Assembly: GCF_013694245.2 (NCBI RefSeq)
Contig: NZ_CP059322.2
Span: forward strand, 1,608,001 to 1,672,000
Origin: Micromonospora ferruginea
Lineage (GTDB): Bacteria > Actinomycetota > Actinomycetes > Mycobacteriales > Micromonosporaceae
Direction of reading: 5' to 3'
Length of the DNA: 64,000 bases
Of the stretch, positions 7,392-15,392 are shown one piece after another. The notes under the pieces are model-generated. The model was given only the letters and a program-made list of their open reading frames with translations, did not search any database and was not told where the DNA came from. The translations under genes and the position numbers were made by a program. Each line of letters opens with the position of its first letter. Position 1 is the first letter of the stretch.

Positions 7392-8874
7392 CCGCCAGCC
7401 GGGCCAGTGCCCGCCGGTCCACCTTGCCGTTGCCGGTCAGCGGGAGGTCCGGCAGCACGACGCAGCGCGCCGGCACCTTCATCTCCTCCAACTGGCCGCG
7501 CAGCCGGCGCAGCACGTCCCCGGGCGTCAACGCGGCCACCACGAACAGCGTCGCGCCGTCGCGCCCGTCGGCGGGCGGCAGCACGCCGGCGGCGTCCACC
7601 CCGTCGACCCGGTACGCGGCGGCCTCCACCTCGGTGGCGCTGACCCGGGTGCCCTTCTCCTTGTAGACGTCGTCGCGCCGGCCGGCGAAGTGCACGTAGC
7701 CGTCCGCGTCGACCCGGCCGTGGTCACCGGTGTGCAACTGCGGGAAGAGCCCGTGCGCGCGCCGGAACCGCTCGGCGGTCAGCTCGGGACGCCGCCAGTA
7801 GCCGGCCATCACGTGCGGGCCGCGCACCACCAGCTCGCCGGTGACCCCGGCCGGTTGACGCCGGCCGTCGGCGTCCACGGTGAAGATCTCGGTGCCGGGC
7901 AACGCCCGGCCGCAGGCGCCGGGGCGGCGCAGGTCCCCGTCCGGCGGCATGATCGCGGCGCGCTTGCACTCGGTGAGGCCGAACATCAACTGGACGCGCA
8001 GGTCGGGCAGCAGCCGGCGCAGGCCGGCGAGCACCTCCGGCGGCATGGCCGCGCCGGTGTTGGTGACCAGGCGCAGCGGCGGGCGCGGCGCGCCGGGCCG
8101 GCCGAGCAGCCGCAGCAGGTTGATGGCGAGCGACGGCACGCACGGCAGCACGGTCGCCCCGGACTCGACCAGGCTCACCAGCAGCCGGCCGCCGGTCTCG
8201 GCCGGGTCGCCCAGGCGCAGCCGGGCGCCGGCCACCGTGCTCAGGAAGATCTGGTAGAGGCCGTAGTCGAACGAGGTGGGCAGCACGTCGTGCACCACGT
8301 CGTCGGGCCGGTAGCGCAGCTCCGACTGGATCGCCCGGACCGCGAACGTGACCTGGGCGTGCGTGGAGACCACCGCCTTCGGCATGCCGGTGCTGCCGGA
8401 GGTGTAGATAAGGCACACCGGGTCGACCGACAGCGGGCCGGCGTCGGCCGGCGCGTCGGCGTCGCCGCCGGTCGCCGCCGCGCGGGCCAGGTCGGCGGCG
8501 TCGCGTACCGGGAGGCGCCGGGCGCGGGCCAGCGCGCCGAGCGCGGCGTCGTCGGTGAGGACCAGCGCCGGTTCCGCGTCGTCCAGCACGTGCGCCAGGG
8601 CCACGTCCGGGGCCGGCGTCCGGACCACCACGAAGACCGCGCCGGCGCGGGCGACCGCGTACAGCAGCGCCGGCAGCGCCGCGTCGGCGGGCAGCGCGAC
8701 CAGCACCCGGTCGCCGCGCCGCACGCCGTCCGCGCGCAGCCGGCCGGCCAGGCGCACGCTGGCGGCACGGACCTCGCGGTACGTGCGGCAGGTGCTCCCG
8801 TCGTCGACGGCGGGCGCGTCCGGGCGCGCGGCGGCGGTGACGTCCAGCAGCTCGTGCAGCAGCGCGGTGCTCAT
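7375..8874 (-). CDS. Acyl/aminoacyl-AMP ligase (ANL superfamily)
   Basis: A 499-residue adenylate-forming ligase. It shows LIYTSGSTGMPKAV (A3), a substrate-pocket stretch VLPTSFDYGLYQIFL, the signature MFGLTECKRA (A5), TGDHGRVD (A7), GRRDDVYKEKGTRVSATEVE (A8) and a C-terminal Lys in LTGNGKVDRR (A10). It differs clearly from the other ligase at 1944-3443 and looks closer to the AMP ligases that sit next to PLP decarboxylases. The ATG at 8874 overlaps the stop of the transferase-ACP fusion by 4 nt. Likely role: activation of a carboxylic or amino acid and its loading on one of the two carriers, as BtrJ does in butirosin. Substrate unknown. Confidence 0.87.
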   Translation of the reverse strand: MSTALLHELLDVTAAARPDAPAVDDGSTCRTYREVRAASVRLAGRLRADGVRRGDRVLVALPADAALPALLYAVARAGAVFVVVRTPAPDVALAHVLDDAEPALVLTDDAALGALARARRLPVRDAADLARAAATGGDADAPADAGPLSVDPVCLIYTSGSTGMPKAVVSTHAQVTFAVRAIQSELRYRPDDVVHDVLPTSFDYGLYQIFLSTVAGARLRLGDPAETGGRLLVSLVESGATVLPCVPSLAINLLRLLGRPGAPRPPLRLVTNTGAAMPPEVLAGLRRLLPDLRVQLMFGLTECKRAAIMPPDGDLRRPGACGRALPGTEIFTVDADGRRQPAGVTGELVVRGPHVMAGYWRRPELTAERFRRAHGLFPQLHTGDHGRVDADGYVHFAGRRDDVYKEKGTRVSATEVEAAAYRVDGVDAAGVLPPADGRDGATLFVVAALTPGDVLRRLRGQLEEMKVPARCVVLPDLPLTGNGKVDRRALARLAGERRG

Positions 8875-10085
8875 CGGACACCCCCGGCGGCGGTGCCGAA
8901 CATGGCGCACAGCGAGCCGACGTCGCGCAGGTCGGCCGCGGAGAGGGCGGTCGCCGGCACCTCGACGCCGAGCCGGCGCTCGACCCGGTCGATCACGTCG
9001 ACCAGCCGGAACGAGTCGAAGCCGGGCAGGTCCCGCAGCACGTCGGTGGTGCGCAGCGCCGCCCCGTCCAGGTGCAGGGTGTCGCCGAGCGCGCCGAGCA
9101 CGGCCGCGCGTACCCCGTCGCCGCCGGCCGGCGCGGTGCCGGCGGCCGGCGGCGCGGTCATCGACTCCAGCGCGTCCAGGTGCGCGGCGATCAGCGCGCC
9201 GAGCGCGTCCGCCAGCTCGGGCGCGGCCGGGCGTCCCGCCTGGGCCCGCCGCAACGCCACGTAGCTGCGCGCGGAGAGTTGCTGCCAGCGCGCGCCCTGC
9301 CCGGCGAGCGCGGCGGCGGCGTCCGGCCGGGCCGCGGCGAGCCAGTGCTCGTGCAGGTCGCGGGCGCGTCCGAGCAGCCAGACGTCGAGCACGAAGCGGT
9401 GCAGGCCGGCCACCGTGTCCAGCGCGGCGCCGATGCGGGCCAGGTAGTCGGCGATCCGCGGGCGGGCGCGGCGGGCCCGCTCGGCGTTGCCGGCGAGCAT
9501 GGCCGGCACGTCGATCGCGGGCGCCGGGTGCGCCGCCACGGCCAGCGTGTGCGCGCCACCGGCGAGCGCCGCGTCGAAGTCGGCGGTGGGCAGCCGCCAC
9601 ACGCCCGGTCGCGCGGCGCCCCAGGCGGTGTCGTTGTGGTAGCCGTCGACCACGGTCACCTCGGCGCCGACGTCGGCGACCAGGAAGCTGTGCCGCATCC
9701 GCTCGTGCCCGTGGTAGGGACACCAGGGCAGGTCGTAGGCGTCGGCGGTGACGTAGAGCGGCTGGCCCGGGCCGCACAGCCGGCGCACCTGCGGGCCGTC
9801 GAGCTGCATCCAGCGACCCTCGACCCGCAGGCCCAGCAGGTCGACCGCCTCGGCGGCCCGGTCGTCCGAGGTGGCCTCGACGGTGACCAGGCCGTCGTGC
9901 TCGTGGGTGCGGAACCCGTACCGGGCGCCGAGGGCGAGGTGGCTGCCGGAGCCGTTGGCGTGGTCGGCCAGCAGGGCGAAGCTCGTCTGGAGGCAGTCCA
10001 GCGCGGTCGCGCGCAGACCGGTCAGGATCGGTGTCCACACCGGGTCCGTGGTCGGCGGGTCGGGTGCGTTCCGGGCGTGTGACAT
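8871..10085 (-). CDS. BtrH-like acyltransferase fused to a C-terminal acyl carrier domain
   Basis: A 404-residue two-domain protein. Residues about 25-170 look like the BtrH N-terminal (papain-like) domain: Cys31 in ALDCLQTSFALLADH, the GSHLALGARYGF segment, then His132 in MRHSFLVADVG and Asp147 in VVDGYHND, which would form a Cys-His-Asp set. A helical middle region follows (about 170-310). Residues about 320-400 form a carrier domain with Ser358 in LPGFDSFRLVDV. BtrH moves the acyl side chain from an ACP to the aminoglycoside in butirosin; here donor carrier and transferase would be one chain. ATG 10085 has GAGGAG upstream. The BtrH assignment is from motif pattern, not a database search. 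Confidence 0.72.
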   Translation of the reverse strand: MSHARNAPDPPTTDPVWTPILTGLRATALDCLQTSFALLADHANGSGSHLALGARYGFRTHEHDGLVTVEATSDDRAAEAVDLLGLRVEGRWMQLDGPQVRRLCGPGQPLYVTADAYDLPWCPYHGHERMRHSFLVADVGAEVTVVDGYHNDTAWGAARPGVWRLPTADFDAALAGGAHTLAVAAHPAPAIDVPAMLAGNAERARRARPRIADYLARIGAALDTVAGLHRFVLDVWLLGRARDLHEHWLAAARPDAAAALAGQGARWQQLSARSYVALRRAQAGRPAAPELADALGALIAAHLDALESMTAPPAAGTAPAGGDGVRAAVLGALGDTLHLDGAALRTTDVLRDLPGFDSFRLVDVIDRVERRLGVEVPATALSAADLRDVGSLCAMFGTAAGGVR

Positions 10086-10156
10086 GAGGGCTCCTCGAAG
10101 CGGATACACGGGGCGGGGCCGCCGGCGCGGGACGTCCGCGCCGGCGGCCGGGAGGG

Positions 10157-11371
10157 TCAGTTGTCGGAGTGGCCGTTCAGCCCGCCGGCCCAGGTGGAGA
10201 GCACCTGCGCCTGCTGGGCCAGGGCGTGCTCGTCGGTGCCGATCGGGTCCTTGAAGAAGAACCCCAGCTCCTCGATCGGGCCCACGTGCCCGGCCCGGTG
10301 CGCCGCGGCGGTCAGCCGGGCCAGGTCGAGCACCAGCGGGGCGGCCAGCGTCGAGTCGACGCCGCTCCAGGTGAGCTGCATCGACATCCGGACGCCGAGG
10401 AAGCCCTCGAACGAGACGTGGTCCCAGGCGGTCTTGTGGTCGCCCAGGTCCGGCACGTTGTCGATGTGCAGCGGGGCGGTGACGTCCTCGCCGAGCAGCG
10501 CCGGCAGCACGCCCGACTTGGAGCTGAGCTTGCTGCGGGCGTTGCGCGGGTCCTCCAGCGTGGCGCCGTCACCGCCGCCGAGCAGGTTGACCCCGGCCCA
10601 GGAGAGCACGTGCAGCGCGCGGCAGGTGAACATCGGCGCCAGCGCGGTCCGCAGCAGCGTCTCGCCGGTCTTGCCGTCCGAGCCGGCGAACGGCACCCGC
10701 TCGCGTTGCGCCATCATCTCCAGCGCGGGCAGCCGGGCGCCGGTCGACGGGGTGAAGTCGACGAAGCCGCACCCGGCGCGGAACGCCGCGTACGCGACCA
10801 CCGAGCTGGCCGGCAGCGCCCGCTCGTCCGGGTCGGCCAGGCTGCGGGTGAGCGCGTCCAGGTCGTCGTGCTCGGGGCGGTGCTCGACCGGCGGCTCGGT
10901 CGACGACACGTTGATCACGACAACCCGGGACAGCCCGTGGCGGTCGCGGAACTCCTCGATGTCACCGGCCAGCCGGTCGATCACCTCGGCCAGCGGTCCG
11001 GTCTCGGTGCCCGCGTCGTAGCCGGTACGCAGGTCGCGCTCGACCGCGGGCAGGCTGCCCCGGACGGCGGCGAGCACCGGCGCCGGGATGACCCCGGAGT
11101 CGACCAGCGACTCGGCCTTCTTCTCCAGCGGCGTGTCGACGATGTCGTGCCCGCCGACGACGATGTCGGTCCACTCCGCCAGCGGCGCGTCGCGCAGCAT
11201 GCCGGTGTCGGTGACGCAGCCGGTCGAGTCGGCCATGCCGGCGCGCAGCGCCAGCAGCCCGGTGATCGCGGTGGTGGCGACCGAGCCGCGGGCGCCGTTG
11301 AGCCACACGCCGACGGGTCCGTCGGAGTCGGGGGTCGGATTGTGCGAGGTCTCACGCTGGGTGACGGTCAC
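10157..11371 (-). CDS. myo-Inositol-phosphate synthase (NAD-dependent, glucose-6-phosphate cyclising)
   Basis: A 404-residue inositol-phosphate synthase. Signature parts are the N-terminal NAD site (GVWLNGARGSVATT), INVSSTEPP, FVDFTPSTGARLPAL, the catalytic region AGSDGKTGETLLR with an essential-type Lys, and GGGDGATLEDPRNARSKLSSK. It cyclises D-glucose-6-phosphate to 1L-myo-inositol-1-phosphate. It does not show the short mycobacterial Ino1 style, so it may be a dedicated pathway copy and not the housekeeping enzyme. GTG start with AAGGGA about 9 nt upstream. It supplies the cyclitol for the phosphatase, dehydrogenase and aminotransferase genes in the same operon, the role of Hyg18 in hygromycin A. 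Confidence 0.88.
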   Translation of the reverse strand: MTVTQRETSHNPTPDSDGPVGVWLNGARGSVATTAITGLLALRAGMADSTGCVTDTGMLRDAPLAEWTDIVVGGHDIVDTPLEKKAESLVDSGVIPAPVLAAVRGSLPAVERDLRTGYDAGTETGPLAEVIDRLAGDIEEFRDRHGLSRVVVINVSSTEPPVEHRPEHDDLDALTRSLADPDERALPASSVVAYAAFRAGCGFVDFTPSTGARLPALEMMAQRERVPFAGSDGKTGETLLRTALAPMFTCRALHVLSWAGVNLLGGGDGATLEDPRNARSKLSSKSGVLPALLGEDVTAPLHIDNVPDLGDHKTAWDHVSFEGFLGVRMSMQLTWSGVDSTLAAPLVLDLARLTAAAHRAGHVGPIEELGFFFKDPIGTDEHALAQQAQVLSTWAGGLNGHSDN

Positions 11372-11413
11372 GGGATGGGTCCCTTCTGGTGGGTGCGCCG
11401 GCGGTGGCGCGGA

Positions 11414-12688
11414 TCAGCGGGCGAGCACCTTGGCCACGGCGGTGGCGACGTCGTGCATGTCCCGCTCGGTGCCGAGGAAGGTGCTGTGGTGCGTCTGGAC
11501 GGTGTGCGCGGCCAGCCACTCGGTCTTCGGGTAGGCGCGGTCGGCGTGGATCGCCGCGAACCGTTCGGCCAGCGGCGCGAGCAGCGGCTTGGTCCAGGGC
11601 TGGAGCAGCCGGCTGCGGTGCAGCGGCTCGTCGGTGCAGTAGAAGCGCCTGCCCAGCTCGGCGGTGAGCGCCGCGGCCACGGCGGCGTTGTCCATGCCGG
11701 TGGGCAGCTCGTCGAGGACGAGCGTGCCCTCGTAGATCGAGGTCCGGGTCTGCGCCGGCGCCGGTTGCAGCAGCCGGACGCCGTCGACGTCGGCCAGCAG
11801 CTCGGTGAGCAGCCGGTAGTTGCGGTTGCGCACGTCGTGCTGCGCGTCCAGGGTGTTCAGTTGCGCGCACGCCACGGCGGCGGAGAACTCGCCCAGGCAG
11901 AAGTTGGCGCCCTGCACGCCGGCGCTCTCCTCCAGGTCCAGCTCGCCCGGGGGAGTCCGGTCGTCGCGGTAGCGGCGCGAGTCGGCCCGCAGCTCCTGCA
12001 GCACCGGCGCGAGGGTGTCGTCGTCGGTGACCACGGCCCCGCCCTCCCCGCAGGTGAGGACCTTGCCGTGCTGGAAGCTGAAGCAGCCGAGCCGGCCGAA
12101 CGAGCCGGCCTGGCGGCCCTGCCAGGTGGCGCCGTGCGCCTGGGCGCAGTCCTCCACGATCGAGATGCCGCGCGGCCCGGTGACCGCGTCGAGCGCCGGC
12201 ACGTCGGCCATGTTCGACGCCCAGTGCACGGCCACCACGGCCCGCGGGTCCACCGACATGTCGAGGTCGTCGGGTCCGACGCAGCCGGTGTCCCGGTCCA
12301 CGTCGACGAGCACCGGCACCAGGCCGGCGCGCAGCGCGGCGGTGGCGGAGGCGGTCCAGGTGAGCGCCGGCACCAGCACGGTCTCGCCGTAGCCGAGACC
12401 GAGCGATTCGAGGGCCACCACCAGGGCGCTGGAGCCGTGGTCGACGGGGACGCAGTGGCGGGTGCCGACGTAGCGGGCGAAGTCGGCGGCGAAGCGGCGT
12501 TCGAACAGGGGGCCGTCGCCGACGGCGGGACTGCTGATCGCCCACCGCCCGCCGTGCAGCACGGCGGCGAGGTTGCGGGCGGCGTCCGGTGCGGGGATCG
12601 GCCAGCGCGGCCACGGGCGGTCCGGTGGACGGACCGGCCGGCCGCCGTCGACGGCGAGCCGCCGGTCGAGCGGAATGGAGGTCGTCAT
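11414..12688 (-). CDS. DegT/DnrJ/EryC1-family aminotransferase, scyllo-inosose/2-deoxy-scyllo-inosose aminotransferase type
   Basis: A 424-residue PLP aminotransferase. The PLP Lys209 is in GCFSFQHGKVLTCGEGGAVV, and the cofactor-binding SIVEDCAQAHGA contains Asp180 and His185. These stretches resemble the L-glutamine:scyllo-inosose aminotransferases (StsC, BtrR class) more than sugar aminotransferases. It should convert an inosose to an inosamine using Gln or Glu as amino donor, in keeping with the inositol synthase, phosphatase and dehydrogenase downstream; Hyg8 does this in hygromycin A. It is the first gene of the minus-strand operon; ATG at 12686-12688 faces the glycosyltransferase across a 105-bp gap. 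Exact keto-substrate is inferred. Confidence 0.88.
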   Translation of the reverse strand: MTTSIPLDRRLAVDGGRPVRPPDRPWPRWPIPAPDAARNLAAVLHGGRWAISSPAVGDGPLFERRFAADFARYVGTRHCVPVDHGSSALVVALESLGLGYGETVLVPALTWTASATAALRAGLVPVLVDVDRDTGCVGPDDLDMSVDPRAVVAVHWASNMADVPALDAVTGPRGISIVEDCAQAHGATWQGRQAGSFGRLGCFSFQHGKVLTCGEGGAVVTDDDTLAPVLQELRADSRRYRDDRTPPGELDLEESAGVQGANFCLGEFSAAVACAQLNTLDAQHDVRNRNYRLLTELLADVDGVRLLQPAPAQTRTSIYEGTLVLDELPTGMDNAAVAAALTAELGRRFYCTDEPLHRSRLLQPWTKPLLAPLAERFAAIHADRAYPKTEWLAAHTVQTHHSTFLGTERDMHDVATAVAKVLAR

Positions 12689-12793
12689 GGCTCCGACACT
12701 GATGCCGGTCGATACATGGGCGGTACACGCCGGATACCTGCGCCGGCCGCCGCCGTGTATCGGCGTTGTATCGCGGTGGCCTTTGCTCCAACC
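12689..12793. promoter_or_regulatory. Divergent promoter region of the cluster with TGTATCG motifs
   Basis: This 105-bp gap drives both halves of the cluster. The heptamer TGTATCG occurs twice in direct orientation, 11 bp apart (12756-12762, 12767-12773), and once inverted as CGATACA at 12710-12716. The related words CGGTACAC and CGGATACC lie between. One helical turn of spacing suggests a protein-binding site. No clear -35/-10 pair could be fixed by eye. Confidence 0.5.
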
Positions 12794-13906
12794 ATGAGCC
12801 GATCCCCGTCGCCCGTGGGCGAACCGACCGAACCCCGCGCCGTCACGCGCGGCGTCTCCGTGGTCATCCCGGTCAAGGACCGGGTGCCGGAGATGCGCCG
12901 CCAACTCCGCAGCCTGCGCGACGCCGCCCCGAACTGCCCGGAGCCGGTGGAGGTGGTGGTGGTCGATGACTCGGCCCCCGCCGAGGCCGCCGCGCACCGC
13001 GCCGCCTGCGCCGAGTACGGCGCCCGCTACGTGCGCGGACCCCGGCACGTCGGCGCCAAGCGCAACCTGGGTGTCTGGCACGCCCGCCACGACCTGCTGC
13101 TGTTCACCGACTCGGACTGCCGGGTGCCGGCCGACCTGATCACCCGGTACGCGGCCCGGCTGCGCGCCAGCGGCGAGGAGGTCGCCGGCGTCACCGGCCC
13201 GGTGCTCGTGGAGCCCGGCGACAGCGCGTTCTTCCGCGTGATGAGCCGCTCCTACCTGCTGCTCGGCGACCTGACCCGGCCGCTGCACTTCGCCCGGGTC
13301 TCCTGGGGCGCCGCCGCGAACACCGCGCTGAAGCGCGCCGCGTTCGAGGCGGTCGGCGGGTTCCCGGAGGACTCGCCGATGCCGATCGGCGGCGAGGACC
13401 TGCACCTCGGGCTGCTCCTGACCGACGCCGGGTACGTGCTGCTCGCCGAGCCGGACGGGGTGGTCACCCACGACACCGGCGTCGCCGACACGTTCCGCGC
13501 GGTGGCCTACCGGTTCACCACGTACGGCCGCTCCGAGCAGTGGCTCTGCCTGGCCCACCCGCACCGGCGCCGGTTCGTGCTCAACACCGCCAGCACGCTC
13601 GCCGTCACGGCGCTGGCCGGGCTGCTCACCGCCCGGCGCAGCGGCGGACGCAGCCTGCTCGCCGTCCCGGCGGTCGCGGCGGCGGTGATCGCCGCGAAGA
13701 CACCCGGCCGGCTCGGCGGCGACCGCCGGCCCCGCGCGGTAGCCGAGTCGGTGGCCTGCGCCGCGATCGAGACGCTCTTCGACGGCGCCGCGTTCGTCAC
13801 CGCGCTCCGGCTGGGCCGGCCCGACCTGCTCTTCACCGGCTTCCGCGCCCCGGACGAGGCCGACTACCAACCGGTCACGCCGTCGGCGCGGCCGGTGGCG
13901 GCCTGA
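12794..13906 (+). CDS. GT2-family glycosyltransferase
   Basis: A 370-residue inverting GT-A glycosyltransferase. GVSVVIPVKDR opens the fold, EVVVVDDSAP is the nucleotide-sugar site, and LLLFTDSDCRVP carries the DxD-type metal site; SWGAAANTALKRAAFEAVGGF and GGEDLHLGLLL (the ED catalytic-base motif) follow. A hydrophobic C-terminal stretch (about 265-300) may hold one or two membrane segments. It is the first plus-strand gene, divergent from the aminotransferase. In this cluster it could attach a sugar to the aminocyclitol core, or take part in an unrelated envelope step. It has closer form to bacterial GT2 enzymes than to the GT1/GT4 enzymes common in aminoglycoside pathways. Confidence 0.82.
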   Translation: MSRSPSPVGEPTEPRAVTRGVSVVIPVKDRVPEMRRQLRSLRDAAPNCPEPVEVVVVDDSAPAEAAAHRAACAEYGARYVRGPRHVGAKRNLGVWHARHDLLLFTDSDCRVPADLITRYAARLRASGEEVAGVTGPVLVEPGDSAFFRVMSRSYLLLGDLTRPLHFARVSWGAAANTALKRAAFEAVGGFPEDSPMPIGGEDLHLGLLLTDAGYVLLAEPDGVVTHDTGVADTFRAVAYRFTTYGRSEQWLCLAHPHRRRFVLNTASTLAVTALAGLLTARRSGGRSLLAVPAVAAAVIAAKTPGRLGGDRRPRAVAESVACAAIETLFDGAAFVTALRLGRPDLLFTGFRAPDEADYQPVTPSARPVAA

Positions 13907-13916
13907 GGAGGCGGAC

Positions 13917-15356
13917 ATGCCGAGGACGCTGCCGCTGGCGCCCAGCCAGCAGATGATGTGGGAGTTCATGACCGCGCTCGACCCGGCCCGCCCCGGTGAC
14001 GCCCGGCTGGTGGTGGTGGAGTTCCGCCGGTTGCGGGGCACGCTGCGGGTCGACGTCCTGCGGCAGGCCGCGCAGGACGTGGTGGACCGGCACGACGCGC
14101 TGCGGATGCGGTTCGACCGGATCGGCGCCGACCCGGCCGTCACGATCCTGCCGCACGTCGACTCGCCGCTGGAGTACGTCGACCTGACCGGCCGCCCCCC
14201 GGCCGAGCAGCGGGCCCGCGTCGAGCAGATCGCGTACGCGCACCGGAACGTGGCGTTCGACCCGGGGCGGGCGCCGCTGTGGCGGGCCGCGCTGGTCCGA
14301 CTCTCCGCCACCGAGCACGTGCTGGCGCTCTGCTTCTTCCACATGGTCTCCGACGGCTGGTCCTGCCGGGTGTTCGTGGAGGACCTGTGCCACGCGTACG
14401 CGGCCCGGCTCGGCGCGGCCGATCCGCAGCCGCCGCTGGGCGTGGACTTCGCCGGGCTCGCCGCGCTCCAGGAGGCGGAGTTGGCCGGGGGCGGGATCGA
14501 CGCCGCCACCCGGGCCGGCTGGTGGGGCGAGCGGCTGCGGCCGGTCGAGCCGTACCAGCTCTTCCCGGCGCCCACGCCGGGCCCGGACGTCGCGCTCAGC
14601 GCGGAGGTGGCCACCCGGTTCGCGTTCCCGCCGGCGGTCACCGCGGCGCTGCGCCCGGCCGCGCGGGCGCAGCGGACCAGCCCGTACGTGCTGCTGCTCG
14701 CCGCCTACCTGGTGCTGCTGTCGAAGCGGGCCGGGCGACGGCGGGTGGTGCTCGGCACCACCACGCTGGGCCGGGAGAGCCCGCTGTCGCGGCGGCTCAT
14801 CGGGCAGTTCACCAACAACGTCTACCTGCCGGCGACGGTCGACCCGGACGCGCCGATGCGGGCGGTGGTCGCCGCCGCGCACGCCTCGCTGGCCGAGGCG
14901 ATCGACCACGCGGCGGAGTTCCACCGGGTGGCCCGCGCGGTGCGGCCGGACTTCCCCCGGGTGCGGCCGTGGCCGGACAACCACCTCTTCGACGCCTGGT
15001 TCCAGTCCGCCGCCTCCGCCTCGCCGGTGCTGACCTGCCCGGGGCTGCGGGTCGAGCCGCTCGACGTGACCGCCCGGCCGGCGCCCGGCACCCCGCCGCC
15101 GGTGCTCGCCGCCGACGTGCCGCCGGACAGCCTGCCGGTCTGGGTGAAGCGCGGCTCGCCGATCGTCGTGGTGGACGACGACCGGGCCGGCGGGGTGGTC
15201 ATCCGCAACCGCGGCGTCTTCGGCGACGACCTGGTCCGGGGCTTGATCGACGACTACGTGGCGGTGGTGTCGGCACTGGTCGCCGACCCCGACCTACCCC
15301 CGGCGCGGCTGCGCCTGCCTGACGGTGCGTGCTTCCTCGACCACGCCACGGGGTAG
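13917..15356 (+). CDS. Free-standing condensation-domain protein
   Basis: A 479-residue single condensation domain, the size of one NRPS C-domain. It begins PLAPSQQMMWEF (C1-like) and has DVVDRHDALRMRF (C2), the catalytic motif as CFFHMVSDGWS (C3), GTTTLGRESPLSRRLIGQFTN (C5-like) and RPDFPRV later. In C3 the first His of HHxxxDG is Phe, while the second, catalytic His and the Asp-Gly remain, so activity is possible. It starts 10 nt after the glycosyltransferase with GAGGAGG upstream. Free C-domains form an amide or ester between a carrier-bound acyl group and a soluble acceptor. Here it could be a second acylation step beside the BtrH-like transferase. Confidence 0.85.
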   Translation: MPRTLPLAPSQQMMWEFMTALDPARPGDARLVVVEFRRLRGTLRVDVLRQAAQDVVDRHDALRMRFDRIGADPAVTILPHVDSPLEYVDLTGRPPAEQRARVEQIAYAHRNVAFDPGRAPLWRAALVRLSATEHVLALCFFHMVSDGWSCRVFVEDLCHAYAARLGAADPQPPLGVDFAGLAALQEAELAGGGIDAATRAGWWGERLRPVEPYQLFPAPTPGPDVALSAEVATRFAFPPAVTAALRPAARAQRTSPYVLLLAAYLVLLSKRAGRRRVVLGTTTLGRESPLSRRLIGQFTNNVYLPATVDPDAPMRAVVAAAHASLAEAIDHAAEFHRVARAVRPDFPRVRPWPDNHLFDAWFQSAASASPVLTCPGLRVEPLDVTARPAPGTPPPVLAADVPPDSLPVWVKRGSPIVVVDDDRAGGVVIRNRGVFGDDLVRGLIDDYVAVVSALVADPDLPPARLRLPDGACFLDHATG

Positions 15357-15392
15357 GACACTCACCGCGACCGATCCGAGAAAGGTGCGACC

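Noticed and set aside
7392..10038. A single 887-residue protein joining the AMP-ligase with sequence upstream of it
   Set aside because: The upstream part is an out-of-frame reading of the BtrH-like gene. The ligase has its own ATG at 8874 with a 4-nt overlap, as in the rest of the operon.
10169..12793. A long open frame on the plus strand running through the synthase and aminotransferase genes into the GT2 gene
   Set aside because: It is a high-GC shadow frame: low-complexity Arg/Gly/Val/Gln-rich translation, no domain, and opposite to two clear minus-strand enzymes. Only the part from ATG 12794 is a real gene.
12689..14641. Extension of the aminotransferase reading frame far upstream (a 1075-residue reading)
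   Set aside because: The aminotransferase family begins at the ATG at 12688; the upstream extension lies opposite the GT2 and C-domain genes and has no protein-like features.
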